From NCBI RefSeq assembly GCF_001952935.1, contig NZ_CP018319.1, positions 2,262,501 through 2,326,500 of the forward strand: a stretch of 64,000 bases of DNA. The letters are read 5' to 3'. Made by a program: the position numbers and the translations under genes. This DNA is from Pseudomonas frederiksbergensis. Its GTDB lineage: Bacteria; Pseudomonadota; Gammaproteobacteria; Pseudomonadales; Pseudomonadaceae. The notes under the pieces are model-generated. The model made no database searches. It was not told where the DNA came from and was given only the letters and a program-made list of their open reading frames with translations. This document shows, piece by piece, positions 18,364-27,542 of the stretch (position 1 is the stretch's first letter; every line of letters starts with the position of its first letter).

Positions 18364-18786
18364 TCAGGTGCGCTGGCAGCCTGCCGGTACACCCTGGCCA
18401 ATTACTTTTCGCTGCTGATCATAAAGTTTTGCCCATGGCCGAAAGCCAATATTTCCTGCTTTGAGCTGATACCGCTCGCCAGCGTTGAAGTCGTTGAATT
18501 TCACGTTTAGCTGGCAGTCACGCCATAGCGGCTCGGCGTCTGGTCCGATGTTGGTGGGTGCGACCGGGAATTGATAACGAACCGTCAACTCATGGCTACC
18601 CGGCTGAACCTCGAAATAGCGTTTGTCGGTGGCGGCCTTGTCATCGACTTCCAGCGCTTGCAGCGCGGTGTCTTCCTGCTTCGAATCAAGATCGATCCAC
18701 GCTTGAGCCGGATCATGGGGGGGTAATCCGAATCCAGCACAACCTGCCAGCATCAACAGGCTTCCTGTCAGCATCAACGTGCGCAT
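18364..18786 (-). CDS. putative lipoprotein, copy B
   Basis: 140 residues, MRTLMLTGSLLMLAGCAGFG with lipobox LAGC. Shared pattern with the downstream gene: YFEVQPGSHELTVRYQFPVA, DCQLNVKFNDFNAGERYQLK, NIGFRPWAKLYDQQRKVIGQ. The two genes are 40 bases apart on the same strand and look like an old tandem duplication of an envelope lipoprotein of unknown role. Confidence 0.82.
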   Translation of the reverse strand: MRTLMLTGSLLMLAGCAGFGLPPHDPAQAWIDLDSKQEDTALQALEVDDKAATDKRYFEVQPGSHELTVRYQFPVAPTNIGPDAEPLWRDCQLNVKFNDFNAGERYQLKAGNIGFRPWAKLYDQQRKVIGQGVPAGCQRT

Positions 18787-18845
18787 AGCGGAGCTCCAGT
18801 CAGGCGGGATAGTCTTGCGGGCAGACTCTCCAGGGATGATTCATT

Positions 18846-19922
18846 TTGATCAGGCCGCTTCCAAGCCTTGGGTTACTTGATCGCGTTTTACGCATTTTGT
18901 TTCCGGGTGTGCTGTTTTTGTTTCTCACCGGTTGCGCCGGCGTCAGCTATTACGGCCAATTGGCCAGTGGTCAGCTGCAATTGCTGCGGGCGCGCGAGCC
19001 AGTTTCCACAGTGATTACCGATCCCGGTCGCGATCCGCTATTGCGTGCGCACCTGGCTCAATCGCAAAAGGCCCGCACGTTCGCCAGCCAACAGCTGCAA
19101 CTGCCGGATAACCAGAGTTACCGTTTGTACGCCGACATTAGCCGGCCGTTCGTAGTCTGGAACGTGTTTGCCACGCCGGAATTTTCCCTGACCCCACAGA
19201 ACCATTGCTTCCCGATCGCCGGTTGCGTTGCCTATCGCGGTTATTACAGTCAGAGCGCGGCCCGCGGTGAAGCTGCGTTGCAACGTTTGCAAGGTATGGA
19301 CGTGTCGATCGGCGGCGTCGAGGCTTATTCGACGCTCGGCTGGTTCAACGATCCGATTATCAGTTCGATGATGGCCTGGGGTGACGAACGATTGGCCACG
19401 CTGATCTTCCATGAGCTGGCGCATCAACGTTTTTATGTGAAGGACGACACGGAGTTCAATGAGTCTTTCGCCACCTTCGTCGAACAGGAAGGCACCCGCC
19501 AATGGCGTGCATTCCGCGGCCTGGCACCGGACAGTGGCGCGCAGGTGCAGCAACGCAACCAGTTCGTTCAATTGGTTCTGGAGACCCGCTCGCGACTCGA
19601 ACGGCTGTACACCCTGCCCCTGCCCGCCGACCAGATGCGCCAGCGCAAAGCCGACGAGTTCGAACGCTTGCGGGATAAATACCGGCAGTTGCGCGACAGC
19701 CAATGGGCTGGGGACAAACGCTATGACGCGTGGATCAATGCACCGATGAACAATGCCCGTCTGTTGCCATTTGGGCTGTACGACCAATGGGTGCCGGCGT
19801 TTGCGGCGTTGTTCAGGCAGGTGGGCGGGGATTGGGTGAAGTTTTATGCGGCCGTCGAGAAGCTCGGAGCCTTACCCGTTGGAGAGCGAAAAGACGCGCT
19901 GAGGAAGCTGACAGGCAAATAA
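18846..19922 (+). CDS. predicted aminopeptidase lipoprotein (COG4324 type)
   Basis: 358 residues from TTG 18846, chosen because AGGGA lies 9 bases upstream and no ATG gives the signal peptide. Lipobox FLTGC near residue 30. The zinc site is FHELAHQRFYVKDDTEFNES: HELAH plus the glutamate in FNESF. Visible family words are AGCVAYRGYYS and SIGGVEAYSTLGWFNDPI. Family members are annotated as predicted aminopeptidases, but I know of no characterised substrate. It is divergent from the lipoprotein pair and followed by a REP pair that may end its message. Confidence 0.85.
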   Translation: MIRPLPSLGLLDRVLRILFPGVLFLFLTGCAGVSYYGQLASGQLQLLRAREPVSTVITDPGRDPLLRAHLAQSQKARTFASQQLQLPDNQSYRLYADISRPFVVWNVFATPEFSLTPQNHCFPIAGCVAYRGYYSQSAARGEAALQRLQGMDVSIGGVEAYSTLGWFNDPIISSMMAWGDERLATLIFHELAHQRFYVKDDTEFNESFATFVEQEGTRQWRAFRGLAPDSGAQVQQRNQFVQLVLETRSRLERLYTLPLPADQMRQRKADEFERLRDKYRQLRDSQWAGDKRYDAWINAPMNNARLLPFGLYDQWVPAFAALFRQVGGDWVKFYAAVEKLGALPVGERKDALRKLTGK

Positions 19923-19924
19923 TG

Positions 19925-20033
19925 TTGTGGCGAGGGAGCTTGCTCCCGTTCGGCGGCGAAGCCGTCGCCATGCGGTGCCTGCCGATTTTGGGGCCGCTGC
20001 GCGACCCAGCGGGAGCAAGCTCCCTCGCCACAA
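19925..20033. repeat. REP pair (REPIN), family A
   Basis: Two REP units in inverted orientation: TTGTGGCGAGGGAGCTTGCT at the left end and its exact complement at the right, about 60 bases apart. The same end sequence occurs at 38845-38939 and 53693-53798. REPs are extragenic palindromes mobilised in trans by a RAYT transposase, which is not in this window. Confidence 0.92.
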
Positions 20034-20040
20034 TTTAGTA

Positions 20041-20691
20041 TCAGCCCCGCAAAAACGCCTGATGCATCTCTTCCAGCGTCTCGAAGTGCCAGGTTGAGGC
20101 TTCTGCACTCAACTCTTCCCGGCTGCCAAAACCATAACCAACAGCCGCTGCGTCCAGCCCGTTACTGCGCGCACCGATCAGGTCGTGTTTACGATCACCG
20201 ATCATCAGGGTGCTGGCCGGGTCCAGGCCTTCTTCGGCCATCAAGTGGGCGATCAGCTCGACTTTGTTGGTCCGGGTTCCATCCAGTTCGCTGCCGTAGA
20301 TCACTTTGAAGTGCTTGGCAAAGTCGAAGTGCCGGGCAATTTCCCGGGCAAAAATCCACGGTTTGGACGTCGCGATGTACAGCTGTCGCCCTTGCCCGCC
20401 GAGGGTTTCCAACAGGGGAGTGACGCCGTCGAATACGCGGTTCTCGTACAGGCCGGTGACCTTGAAGCGTTCGCGATAGAAGTTCACCGCTTCCCAGGCC
20501 TTGGGCTCGTCGAAGTCGTAGAACTGCATGAACGCCTGCAACAACGGCGGACCGATGAAGTGTTCAAGTTTGCTCAGGTCGGGCTCATCGATCCCCAGTT
20601 TGCTCAAGGCGTACTGGATCGAACGGGTGATGCCCTCGCGTGGATCGGTCAGGGTGCCATCGAGGTCGAACAATACGGTTTGGTAATGCAT
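20041..20691 (-). CDS. HAD-superfamily phosphatase, phosphoglycolate phosphatase-like
   Basis: 216 residues. Motif I is FDLDGTLTDPREGI (nucleophile Asp and acid/base Asp), motif II IATSKP, motif III lysine near RTNKVELIAH, motif IV MIGDRKHDLIGA. It has the helical cap of the Gph group. Substrate not predictable. It is 26 bases downstream of the gamma-carbonic anhydrase gene and likely co-transcribed. Confidence 0.88.
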   Translation of the reverse strand: MHYQTVLFDLDGTLTDPREGITRSIQYALSKLGIDEPDLSKLEHFIGPPLLQAFMQFYDFDEPKAWEAVNFYRERFKVTGLYENRVFDGVTPLLETLGGQGRQLYIATSKPWIFAREIARHFDFAKHFKVIYGSELDGTRTNKVELIAHLMAEEGLDPASTLMIGDRKHDLIGARSNGLDAAAVGYGFGSREELSAEASTWHFETLEEMHQAFLRG

Positions 20692-20717
20692 GTTGAATCC
20701 TGAATAAGGGCGCAGGG

Positions 20718-21263
20718 TCAGAGCTGGTCGTAGCCTTCGGCCAAGTGCAAATTCTTGAGCTTCACGTAGTTCGCCGCGCTGTAGGTGAAAAAGGCTTTTT
20801 CCTTGTCAGTCAGTGGCCGAATCTGCTTCACCGGGCTGCCCACATAAAGGAAGCCGCTCTCCAGGCGTTTGCCCGGTGGCACCAGACTGCCGGCGCCGAT
20901 GATCACATCGTCCTCGACCACCGCACCGTCCATGACGATGCTGCCCATGCCGATCAGAATCCGATTGCCCACGGCGCAGCCGTGGAGCATGACTTTATGC
21001 GCGATGGTCACCTCGTCGCCGATCAGCAACGGAAAACCATCGGGATTGAACGGCCCGGCGTGGGTGATGTGCAGCACACAGCCGTCCTGCACGCTGGTGC
21101 GCGCGCCGATACGGATGCGGTGCATGTCGCCACGAATCACCGTCAGCGGCCACACCGAGCTGTCTTCGCCGATTTCAACGTCGCCGATCACCACCGCGGA
21201 ACCGTCGACAAAGGCGCCTTTGCCCAGTAGCGGCGTGTGGTTCTGATACTTGCGAAGGGTCAC
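20718..21263 (-). CDS. gamma-class carbonic anhydrase-like protein (left-handed beta helix)
   Basis: 181 residues from GTG 21263 (GAGAGAG upstream), giving an N-terminus of TLRKYQNHTPLLGKGAFVDG; the frame is open further upstream, but over prlC control DNA. The hexapeptide repeats (VVIGDVEIGEDSSVWPLTVI, MHRIRIGARTSVQDGCVLHI) make a trimeric beta helix. Zinc-binding histidines are in LHITHAG and AHKVMLHGCAVG. Carbonic anhydrase activity is common but not universal in this family (YrdA/PaaY). Confidence 0.88.
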   Translation of the reverse strand: MTLRKYQNHTPLLGKGAFVDGSAVVIGDVEIGEDSSVWPLTVIRGDMHRIRIGARTSVQDGCVLHITHAGPFNPDGFPLLIGDEVTIAHKVMLHGCAVGNRILIGMGSIVMDGAVVEDDVIIGAGSLVPPGKRLESGFLYVGSPVKQIRPLTDKEKAFFTYSAANYVKLKNLHLAEGYDQL

Positions 21264-21352
21264 GATAGGCTCTCTCTCTTTTGCTGATAGCTGCGGTGAG
21301 CGTCGATTGTAATTAAGATGGCGCAATGTTTCTTCCAGCCAAGGTGCCAACC

Positions 21353-23404
21353 GTGAGCGTGAACAACCCTCTTTTGCAGTCCTACGACCTGCCGCCGTTC
21401 TCGGCGATCCGTGCCGAACACGTGCAACCGGCCATCGAACAGATCCTGGCTGACAACCGCGCCGCCATTACCGAGATCCTCAAAACCCAGGGCAAACAAC
21501 CGACCTGGGCCGGCCTGGTGCTGGCGATGGACGAGCTGAACGATCGACTGGGCGCCGCCTGGAGCCCGGTTAGTCACCTGAACGCCGTGTGCAACAGCGC
21601 CGAATTGCGAGAAGCCTATGAGTCCTGCCTGCCGGCCTTGAGTGCCTACTCCACCGAATTGGGCCAGAACCGCGAGTTGTTCGAGGCATTCGAAGCGCTG
21701 GCCAACAGCCCTGAAGCGGCCGGTTTCGAGGTGGCGCAGAAAACTATCCTGGAACACTCCCTGCGTGATTTCCGTCTGTCGGGTATCGACCTGCCGGAAG
21801 CCGAACAAAAGCGTTATGCCGAAGTGCAGAGCAAATTGTCGGAGCTGGGCAGCCGTTTCTCCAACCAGCTGCTAGACGCCACTCAGGCCTGGACCAAGCA
21901 CGTCACCGATGAAGCAGCCCTCGCCGGCCTGACCGATTCGGCCAAGGCGCAAATGGCCGCGGCGGCACAGGCCAAAGGTCTGGAAGGCTTCCTGATCACC
22001 CTGGAATTCCCGAGCTACTACGCGGTGATGACCTACGCCCAGGACCGCGTCCTGCGCGAAGAAGTCTACGCCGCCTACTGCACCCGTGCGTCGGACCAAG
22101 GCCCGAATGCCGGTCAGAACGATAACGGCCCGGTCATGGAAGAAATCCTCGACCTGCGTCAGGAATTGGCGAAGCTGCTCGGTTTCGCCAGCTTCTCCGA
22201 GCTGAGCCTGGCCACCAAAATGGCCGAATCCAGCGATCAGGTGCTGAGTTTCCTGCGCGATCTGGCCAAGCGCAGCAAGCCGTTCGCCGCCCGGGATCTG
22301 GAACAGCTCAAGGCGTACGCCGCCGAACAAGGCTGCCCGGACCTGCAAAGCTGGGACAGCGGTTTCTACGGTGAAAAGCTTCGTGAGCAGCGCTACAGCG
22401 TGGCCCAGGAAGCCCTTCGCGCTTACTTCCCGATCGATAAAGTGCTGGGCGGTCTGTTCGCTATCGTTCAGCGCCTGTACGGCATCGAAATTGCCGAACT
22501 GAAAGGCTTCGACACCTGGCACCCGGATGTTCGCCTGTTCGAGATCAAGGAAAACGGCCAGCACGTCGGCCGCTTCTTCTTCGACCTCTACGCCCGCGCC
22601 AACAAGCGCGGCGGTGCCTGGATGGACGGCGCCCGTGACCGTCGCCGCACGATCAGCGGCGTACTGCAAAGTCCGGTGGCGAACCTGGTGTGCAACTTCA
22701 CCCCGGCCGACAGCGGCAAGCCAGCGCTGTTGACCCACGATGAAGTGACCACCCTGTTCCACGAATTCGGTCACGGCTTGCATCACTTGTTGACCCGCGT
22801 TGAACACGCCGGCGTATCCGGCATCAACGGCGTGGCCTGGGATGCGGTCGAGCTGCCAAGCCAGTTCATGGAGAACTGGTGCTGGGAGCCTGAAGGTCTG
22901 GCGCTGATCTCCGGTCACTATGAAACCGGCGAACCGCTGCCTCAGGACCTGCTGGAGAAAATGCTCGCCGCGAAGAACTTCCAGTCCGGTCTGATGATGG
23001 TCCGCCAACTGGAGTTCTCGCTGTTCGACTTCGACCTGCACGCCACCCACGGTGATGGCCGTAGCGTGGCGCAGGTACTTGAAGGCGTACGCGACGAGGT
23101 CTCGGTCATGCGTCCGCCGGCCTACAACCGTTTCCCCAACAGCTTCGCCCACATTTTCGCCGGCGGTTATGCGGCGGGCTACTACAGCTACAAATGGGCT
23201 GAAGTGCTGTCGGCCGATGCCTTCTCGAAATTCGAAGAAGAAGGCGTACTCAACGCCGAAACCGGCCGCGCCTTCCGCGAAGCGATCCTGGCGCGCGGTG
23301 GCTCCCAGGAACCGATGGTGCTGTTCGTCGACTTCCGCGGACGTCCGCCGTCGATTGACGCACTCTTGCGCCACAGCGGCCTGAGTGAGGTCGCGGCAGC
23401 ATGA
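21353..23404 (+). CDS. prlC: oligopeptidase A (M3 metallopeptidase)
   Basis: 683 residues from GTG 21353 (AAGGTG upstream), the normal PrlC length and N-terminus (SVNNPLLQSYDLPPFSAIRA). The zinc site is HEFGHGLHHL (470-474), with the third-ligand Glu in WDAVELPSQFMENW. The substrate loop is NSFAHIFAGGYAAGYYSYKW (596-615), with His600 and the conserved tyrosines. It degrades signal peptides and short oligopeptides in the cytoplasm. It overlaps yheV by 4 bases. Confidence 0.96.
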   Translation: MSVNNPLLQSYDLPPFSAIRAEHVQPAIEQILADNRAAITEILKTQGKQPTWAGLVLAMDELNDRLGAAWSPVSHLNAVCNSAELREAYESCLPALSAYSTELGQNRELFEAFEALANSPEAAGFEVAQKTILEHSLRDFRLSGIDLPEAEQKRYAEVQSKLSELGSRFSNQLLDATQAWTKHVTDEAALAGLTDSAKAQMAAAAQAKGLEGFLITLEFPSYYAVMTYAQDRVLREEVYAAYCTRASDQGPNAGQNDNGPVMEEILDLRQELAKLLGFASFSELSLATKMAESSDQVLSFLRDLAKRSKPFAARDLEQLKAYAAEQGCPDLQSWDSGFYGEKLREQRYSVAQEALRAYFPIDKVLGGLFAIVQRLYGIEIAELKGFDTWHPDVRLFEIKENGQHVGRFFFDLYARANKRGGAWMDGARDRRRTISGVLQSPVANLVCNFTPADSGKPALLTHDEVTTLFHEFGHGLHHLLTRVEHAGVSGINGVAWDAVELPSQFMENWCWEPEGLALISGHYETGEPLPQDLLEKMLAAKNFQSGLMMVRQLEFSLFDFDLHATHGDGRSVAQVLEGVRDEVSVMRPPAYNRFPNSFAHIFAGGYAAGYYSYKWAEVLSADAFSKFEEEGVLNAETGRAFREAILARGGSQEPMVLFVDFRGRPPSIDALLRHSGLSEVAAA

Positions 23405-23688
23405 GCGAGGGTCCTGTGATCACGAAAAAACGCTTTATCGCCGGGGCAGTCTGCCCGGCCTGCAGCGAGCCGGACAAGTTGATGATGTGGAACGAAGACG
23501 CAGTCCCGCACCGTGAGTGCGTGGCCTGCGGTTATTCCGACACGCTGAATGAACAAGGCCTGTCCGTGCCCAAGGAGTTGGGCACGCGGGTCAACACTTC
23601 GGCGCTGAAGGTCCCGGACGCCAAGGTTCAGGCCGTGCAGTTTTTCCCCAATCCGAAGCTGAAGAAAAAACCTGACGAGCAACACTGA
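23401..23688 (+). CDS. yheV: YheV-type zinc-ribbon protein
   Basis: 95 residues with CPAC (18-21) and CVAC (40-43), a classical treble-clef/zinc-ribbon pair in VCPACSEPDKLMMW ... RECVACGYSDTLN. Its ATG overlaps the prlC TGA (ATGA), the same coupling as in many gammaproteobacteria. The function is unknown; the link with prlC suggests a role in the same peptide turnover step, but that is inference. Confidence 0.9.
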   Translation: MSEGPVITKKRFIAGAVCPACSEPDKLMMWNEDAVPHRECVACGYSDTLNEQGLSVPKELGTRVNTSALKVPDAKVQAVQFFPNPKLKKKPDEQH

Positions 23689-23802
23689 GTCACCGCCACC
23701 TTCCACTTCAGAACGGAGTGGAAGGTGGTATCTATCTACCACCTTTGCCCTGCGCTTCCTTTATAGGCTGACCACATTCAGCCTCTACTCAAGGAAGACG
23801 CC

Positions 23803-25845
23803 ATGCCCGACACCAATCCGCTTTTGCAGGCCTGGGACCTGCCGCCCTGGTCGCAGATCCGCACCGAACACCTCGTGCCGGCAATCACAACGATCATCAC
23901 CGACAACCGACAGATCATTGCCGAAACCATCATCAGCCAATCCGTACTTCCCAATTGGGATGATCTGGTTCTGGCCATCGATGAAGTCGATGCACGGCTG
24001 AGCGAGGCTTTGGACATCATCCAGACCCTGGCGATGACGAAACACGTCGATACCGCCTGGAACACGGCAGTTGCTGCATGCAATGACGCCGCAGCGCAGT
24101 ACCGATCCGAAAAAATGAGCAATCGCCCGTTGTTTGAGGCGTACCGGCGGTTGGCAAACAGCTCGATCGCCCTCCACTTCGATGAACCGCGCAAGGCCGC
24201 GCTGGCCAAGATTCTGCGCAAATTTCAATTGGCGGGAATCGAATTGCCCCAGGCGCAACGGGAAAAGCTGGCCCGGTTGAACCTCGACATTAATCGACTC
24301 GAAGAGCTGTTTGTCATCCATCTGAAAAGCGCCAACGCTGCCTGGACCAAGCATGTCGATGACGTTGCGGTTCTGGAAGGTTTATACCCCACCGTAAAAA
24401 ATCGCCTGAGACACCTGGCCAAAGAAGCAGGACATGAAGGCTGGCTGATTCCCCTGGATGAAAACACCTGCCAGCAAATCATGATGTACGCCGAAAATCG
24501 GGCATTGCGAGAAGAATATTTCGTGGCGTACTCCACGCGCGCGTCCGATCAAGGCCCGCATGCCGACGAGTTCGATAATGATCCTGTACTGACGCTGCTG
24601 CTTTCGCTGCGCCACCAGAAAGCCGAACTGCTTGGTTTCGACAATTACGCGCAATTGCGTCTGGCCACTGCAGCGGCCGAGTCCACCGATCAGGTTCAGC
24701 ATTTCCTGCGTCGGCAAGTGGCATTGAACACACCGTCACTTGCACAGGATTCAAAGGAGCTACAAGCGTTTGCGCTCGAACGGGGAATTTCGGAAGTACA
24801 GGCCTGGGACCACGAATTTCTCGCTGAAAAACTGCGCCACCATCGTTTCCCTCAAGCCTTGGAGAATCTGCGCGACTATTTTCCCCTGGACGGCACCTTG
24901 CGACGACTCTGTCTGTTCTGCGAACGCCTGTTCGGGATCCGGATCCTCGAGCAGGCTGAATTCAGTCGCTGGCATAACGAAGTGCGACTGTTTGAGATCA
25001 GCGAGCATGGCCAAGTCCTCGGGCATATTTATCTTGACCCGTACCACCGCAAAACAGCCCCGGATTACGCCTGGACCGGCACACTGCGAAACCGGCGAAG
25101 AAACGCCGAAGGCCGCGTAGCACTACCGATTGCCGATCTTCACTGCAACTTCACCCCTGGGGTCGACGGCCATCCGTGCCTGCTTGAGCACAAGGATCTG
25201 CGGGTGCTTTTTCATGAGTTCGGTCATTGTCTGCAACATGTGCTGACGAGTTCGCCGCATCACAACCTCTCCGGCATTTCCCAACTGGGGCGCGACAGTG
25301 CGGAATTTGCAGGGCAAGTATTCGAACAATGGTGCCTGTCACGGGAGTTTCTGTTATGGCTGGGGGGCCACCACCAAAGCGCTGAACGCTTGACCGAGGC
25401 GCGGGTAGACGCGGCATTGGCAGCCCTCGAAACCCAGACCAGCCGACAAACCGCACTCTTGTTGTTGGGCTCAATGTTCGATTTCGAAGTGCATCACAGC
25501 CAAGGCGATGGTCGTAGCATCCAGCAAGTATTCGACGAGGTTCAGCGGGAGCTTCCTCACGTGCAACTGCCGTCTTATTGTCGGTTCGCAAACAGCTTCG
25601 ATTACATGGTGACCGGTTACGCAGCCTCCGTTTACGCCTACTCGTGGTCAGGGGTACTGGCTGTCGAAGCCTTCAAGCGATTCCAACAGGATTGGGTCTT
25701 CAACGCGCAAACAGGGCGAGCCTTTCGCGAAGCGTTTTTTTCTCCGGGCGATTCGCGCTCCTTGCTGACCGCCCTGGAAGCGTTTCTTGAACGGCCGATC
25801 GCCGAAGATCTGTTCGCGCTTTCGTCAGAGGCCGTTGCCGGCTGA
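23803..25845 (+). CDS. second M3 peptidase, divergent PrlC paralogue
   Basis: 680 residues, colinear with PrlC from the N-terminus (TNPLLQAWDLPPWSQIRTEH) to the end. The zinc site is intact: HEFGHCLQHV (471-475) and DSAEFAGQVFEQW. The substrate loop differs: residues 597-615 read NSFDYMVTGYAASVYAYSW, one residue shorter than in PrlC, and the histidine equivalent to His600 of PrlC is lost while the tyrosines remain. Base usage is less GC-rich than in prlC. It lies 114 bases after yheV with its own AAGGAAG ribosome site. It is probably an active peptidase with altered specificity. Confidence 0.88.
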   Translation: MPDTNPLLQAWDLPPWSQIRTEHLVPAITTIITDNRQIIAETIISQSVLPNWDDLVLAIDEVDARLSEALDIIQTLAMTKHVDTAWNTAVAACNDAAAQYRSEKMSNRPLFEAYRRLANSSIALHFDEPRKAALAKILRKFQLAGIELPQAQREKLARLNLDINRLEELFVIHLKSANAAWTKHVDDVAVLEGLYPTVKNRLRHLAKEAGHEGWLIPLDENTCQQIMMYAENRALREEYFVAYSTRASDQGPHADEFDNDPVLTLLLSLRHQKAELLGFDNYAQLRLATAAAESTDQVQHFLRRQVALNTPSLAQDSKELQAFALERGISEVQAWDHEFLAEKLRHHRFPQALENLRDYFPLDGTLRRLCLFCERLFGIRILEQAEFSRWHNEVRLFEISEHGQVLGHIYLDPYHRKTAPDYAWTGTLRNRRRNAEGRVALPIADLHCNFTPGVDGHPCLLEHKDLRVLFHEFGHCLQHVLTSSPHHNLSGISQLGRDSAEFAGQVFEQWCLSREFLLWLGGHHQSAERLTEARVDAALAALETQTSRQTALLLLGSMFDFEVHHSQGDGRSIQQVFDEVQRELPHVQLPSYCRFANSFDYMVTGYAASVYAYSWSGVLAVEAFKRFQQDWVFNAQTGRAFREAFFSPGDSRSLLTALEAFLERPIAEDLFALSSEAVAG

Positions 25846-25854
25846 CGTAACGGT

Positions 25855-26499
25855 TTACTCGACGTGGGCCGATTTGAACCAGCTCTTCATCGAACAACTG
25901 GCGAACGGACTGGTGCTGCAATCGCCGTTGGCCAACGCGGTGCGGAGCTTGTCGACATCGGCCTGCATCATGTAACGGATGCCGTCCTTGAAATGAGTGC
26001 TGTCACCAAAGCCACCCTGAGTCATTTCGTTCAAGGCGTCTTCCTTGCTCCAGCCCTGCACCACGACCCGGTACATGGCCGCCATCAGGCCAGTGCGGTC
26101 GGAACCATGTTTGCAGTGCATCAGCACCGGCCCCTTGGCTTCGGCAGCCTGGATCGTACGAAGGGCATTGAGTACCTGCGCGTCATCCACATGGTTGGTG
26201 CGGTAGGGCAGCTGTATTTGTGCGATTCCTTGCGTCGATAACCAGCTTGAATCCGACTCGGGCAAGAACGAGATAACCGTCCCGACCTTGAGTTTTTCCA
26301 GTAACGGCACAGCGCCCCTGTCTGGCAATGCACTGCGATAGAGCGTCGGGGACATTTTGAAAAGGTTGTACTGCACCTCGACCGATTGAGCCCATTCCTC
26401 AGGTCGGGGTAATGCACTGTCGTCGGCAAGGGCCAGCGGCAGGTTTAAAAGTGCGGCCAGCGACAGGCAGATCGCCTGGGTACAACGCAGTAGAGACAT
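25855..26499 (-). CDS. exported dual-specificity/tyrosine phosphatase family protein
   Basis: 214 residues with a signal peptide (cleavage near ALADDS). The P-loop is VLMHCKHGSDRTGLMAAMYR (Cx5R: C-KHGSD-R), with an upstream general-acid region IQLPYRTNHVDDAQ. The last residues are Cys-containing (GDCSTSPFASCSMKSWFKSA). Exported phosphatases of this kind may act on inositol phosphates or on envelope substrates; the substrate is unknown. Convergent with the M3 gene, 9 bases apart. Confidence 0.85.
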   Translation of the reverse strand: MSLLRCTQAICLSLAALLNLPLALADDSALPRPEEWAQSVEVQYNLFKMSPTLYRSALPDRGAVPLLEKLKVGTVISFLPESDSSWLSTQGIAQIQLPYRTNHVDDAQVLNALRTIQAAEAKGPVLMHCKHGSDRTGLMAAMYRVVVQGWSKEDALNEMTQGGFGDSTHFKDGIRYMMQADVDKLRTALANGDCSTSPFASCSMKSWFKSAHVE

Positions 26500-26799
26500 G
26501 CTCGGGGTGACCGTTCATGAAGAGTCGGGAAGATGGCGCCGAGCTTCAACTTCCAGCGGTCAAAGGCCTGTGACCCCTCTGTCAAAGAATCGTGAATCAG
26601 CCGATCGCTTTCGTTGCAAAACCGAGGTTTTTCAGCTGAATCGGTTCATCTTGATGCTTAGCCTGCTACCATTTGTTTCTCAATATTACCGATGCGCCCT
26701 ATTGCTCCCCGCTTGCTGGCGATCTGCATCGGTGCCAAAACGAAAAGTCGTCCTGCGAGACGGCTGAAAAACCGCTACTGCCTGATGAGGTGCCACCCT
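26500..26799. other. 300-base intergenic region upstream of gluconate dehydrogenase operon
   Basis: It separates the divergent phosphatase and dehydrogenase genes and must contain both promoters. I see no terminator, repeat or convincing small gene. The frame open from 26692 into the dehydrogenase lacks a ribosome site until ATG 26800. Confidence 0.5.
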
Positions 26800-27540
26800 A
26801 TGTCCGATCAAGATCGAGACAACCCGCGGCGTGAGTTTTTGCGCAAATCCCTGACCTTGATCCCGGTGGTCACCGTTGCCAGCAGCGGTCTGGGCAGCGC
26901 AGTCCTGATGGCCGCGCCCGAAGCAGCCCCGGCCGGTTCCGCCAAAGCGCCGGTCAGCACCAGCACCTATGAACCCAGCTACTTCACCGCCGAAGAGTGG
27001 GCGTTCATCAACGCCGCTGTCGCCCAATTGATTCCGAGCGATGCCCAAGGGCCAGGCGCTCTGGAAGCCGGTGTGCCGGAATACATCGACCGCCAGATGA
27101 ACACGCCTTACGCGGCCGGCGCGTTGTGGTTCATGCAGGGACCATTCAACGCAGACGCCGCTCCGGAAATGGGCTGGCAGAGCAAATTGGTGCCCAAAGA
27201 GATCTATCGCCTGGGCATTGCCGCTACGGATGCGTGGTCGAAAACGTTCAACGGTAAAGTATTTGCTGAGCAAGACAGCGCTACCCGAGACGATTTGCTC
27301 AAGCAACTCGAAGTCGGAAAACCGCAGTTCGACAGTGTCCCCGCGAAGATTTTCTTCAACCTGCTGCTGCAAAACACCAAAGAAGGGTTCTTCTGCGACC
27401 CGATTCACGGCGGCAATAAAGGCATGGTCGGCTGGACCATGATCGGCTTCCCCGGCGCCCGCGCCGATTTCATGGATTGGGTGGAACGCAACGAGCAATA
27501 CCCCTTCCCGGCAGTTTCGATTCGCGGCGAGAGGGCGTAA
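26800..27540 (+). CDS. gluconate 2-dehydrogenase-type subunit 3 (gamma), Tat-exported
   Basis: 246 residues from ATG 26800 (TGAGGTG upstream). The twin-arginine signal is NPRREFLRKSLTLIPVVTVA. The body matches the subunit 3 family of FAD-dependent membrane dehydrogenases (EWAFINAAVAQLIPSDAQGP, GYPGARADFMDW-like end). The subunit is needed to export its flavoprotein partner as a folded complex. It is first of three genes. Confidence 0.9.
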   Translation: MSDQDRDNPRREFLRKSLTLIPVVTVASSGLGSAVLMAAPEAAPAGSAKAPVSTSTYEPSYFTAEEWAFINAAVAQLIPSDAQGPGALEAGVPEYIDRQMNTPYAAGALWFMQGPFNADAAPEMGWQSKLVPKEIYRLGIAATDAWSKTFNGKVFAEQDSATRDDLLKQLEVGKPQFDSVPAKIFFNLLLQNTKEGFFCDPIHGGNKGMVGWTMIGFPGARADFMDWVERNEQYPFPAVSIRGERA

Positions 27541-27542
27541 GC

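Noticed and set aside
21872..23374. 500-codon open frame on the minus strand across prlC
   Set aside because: Same shadow signature; prlC on the plus strand is complete with all catalytic motifs.
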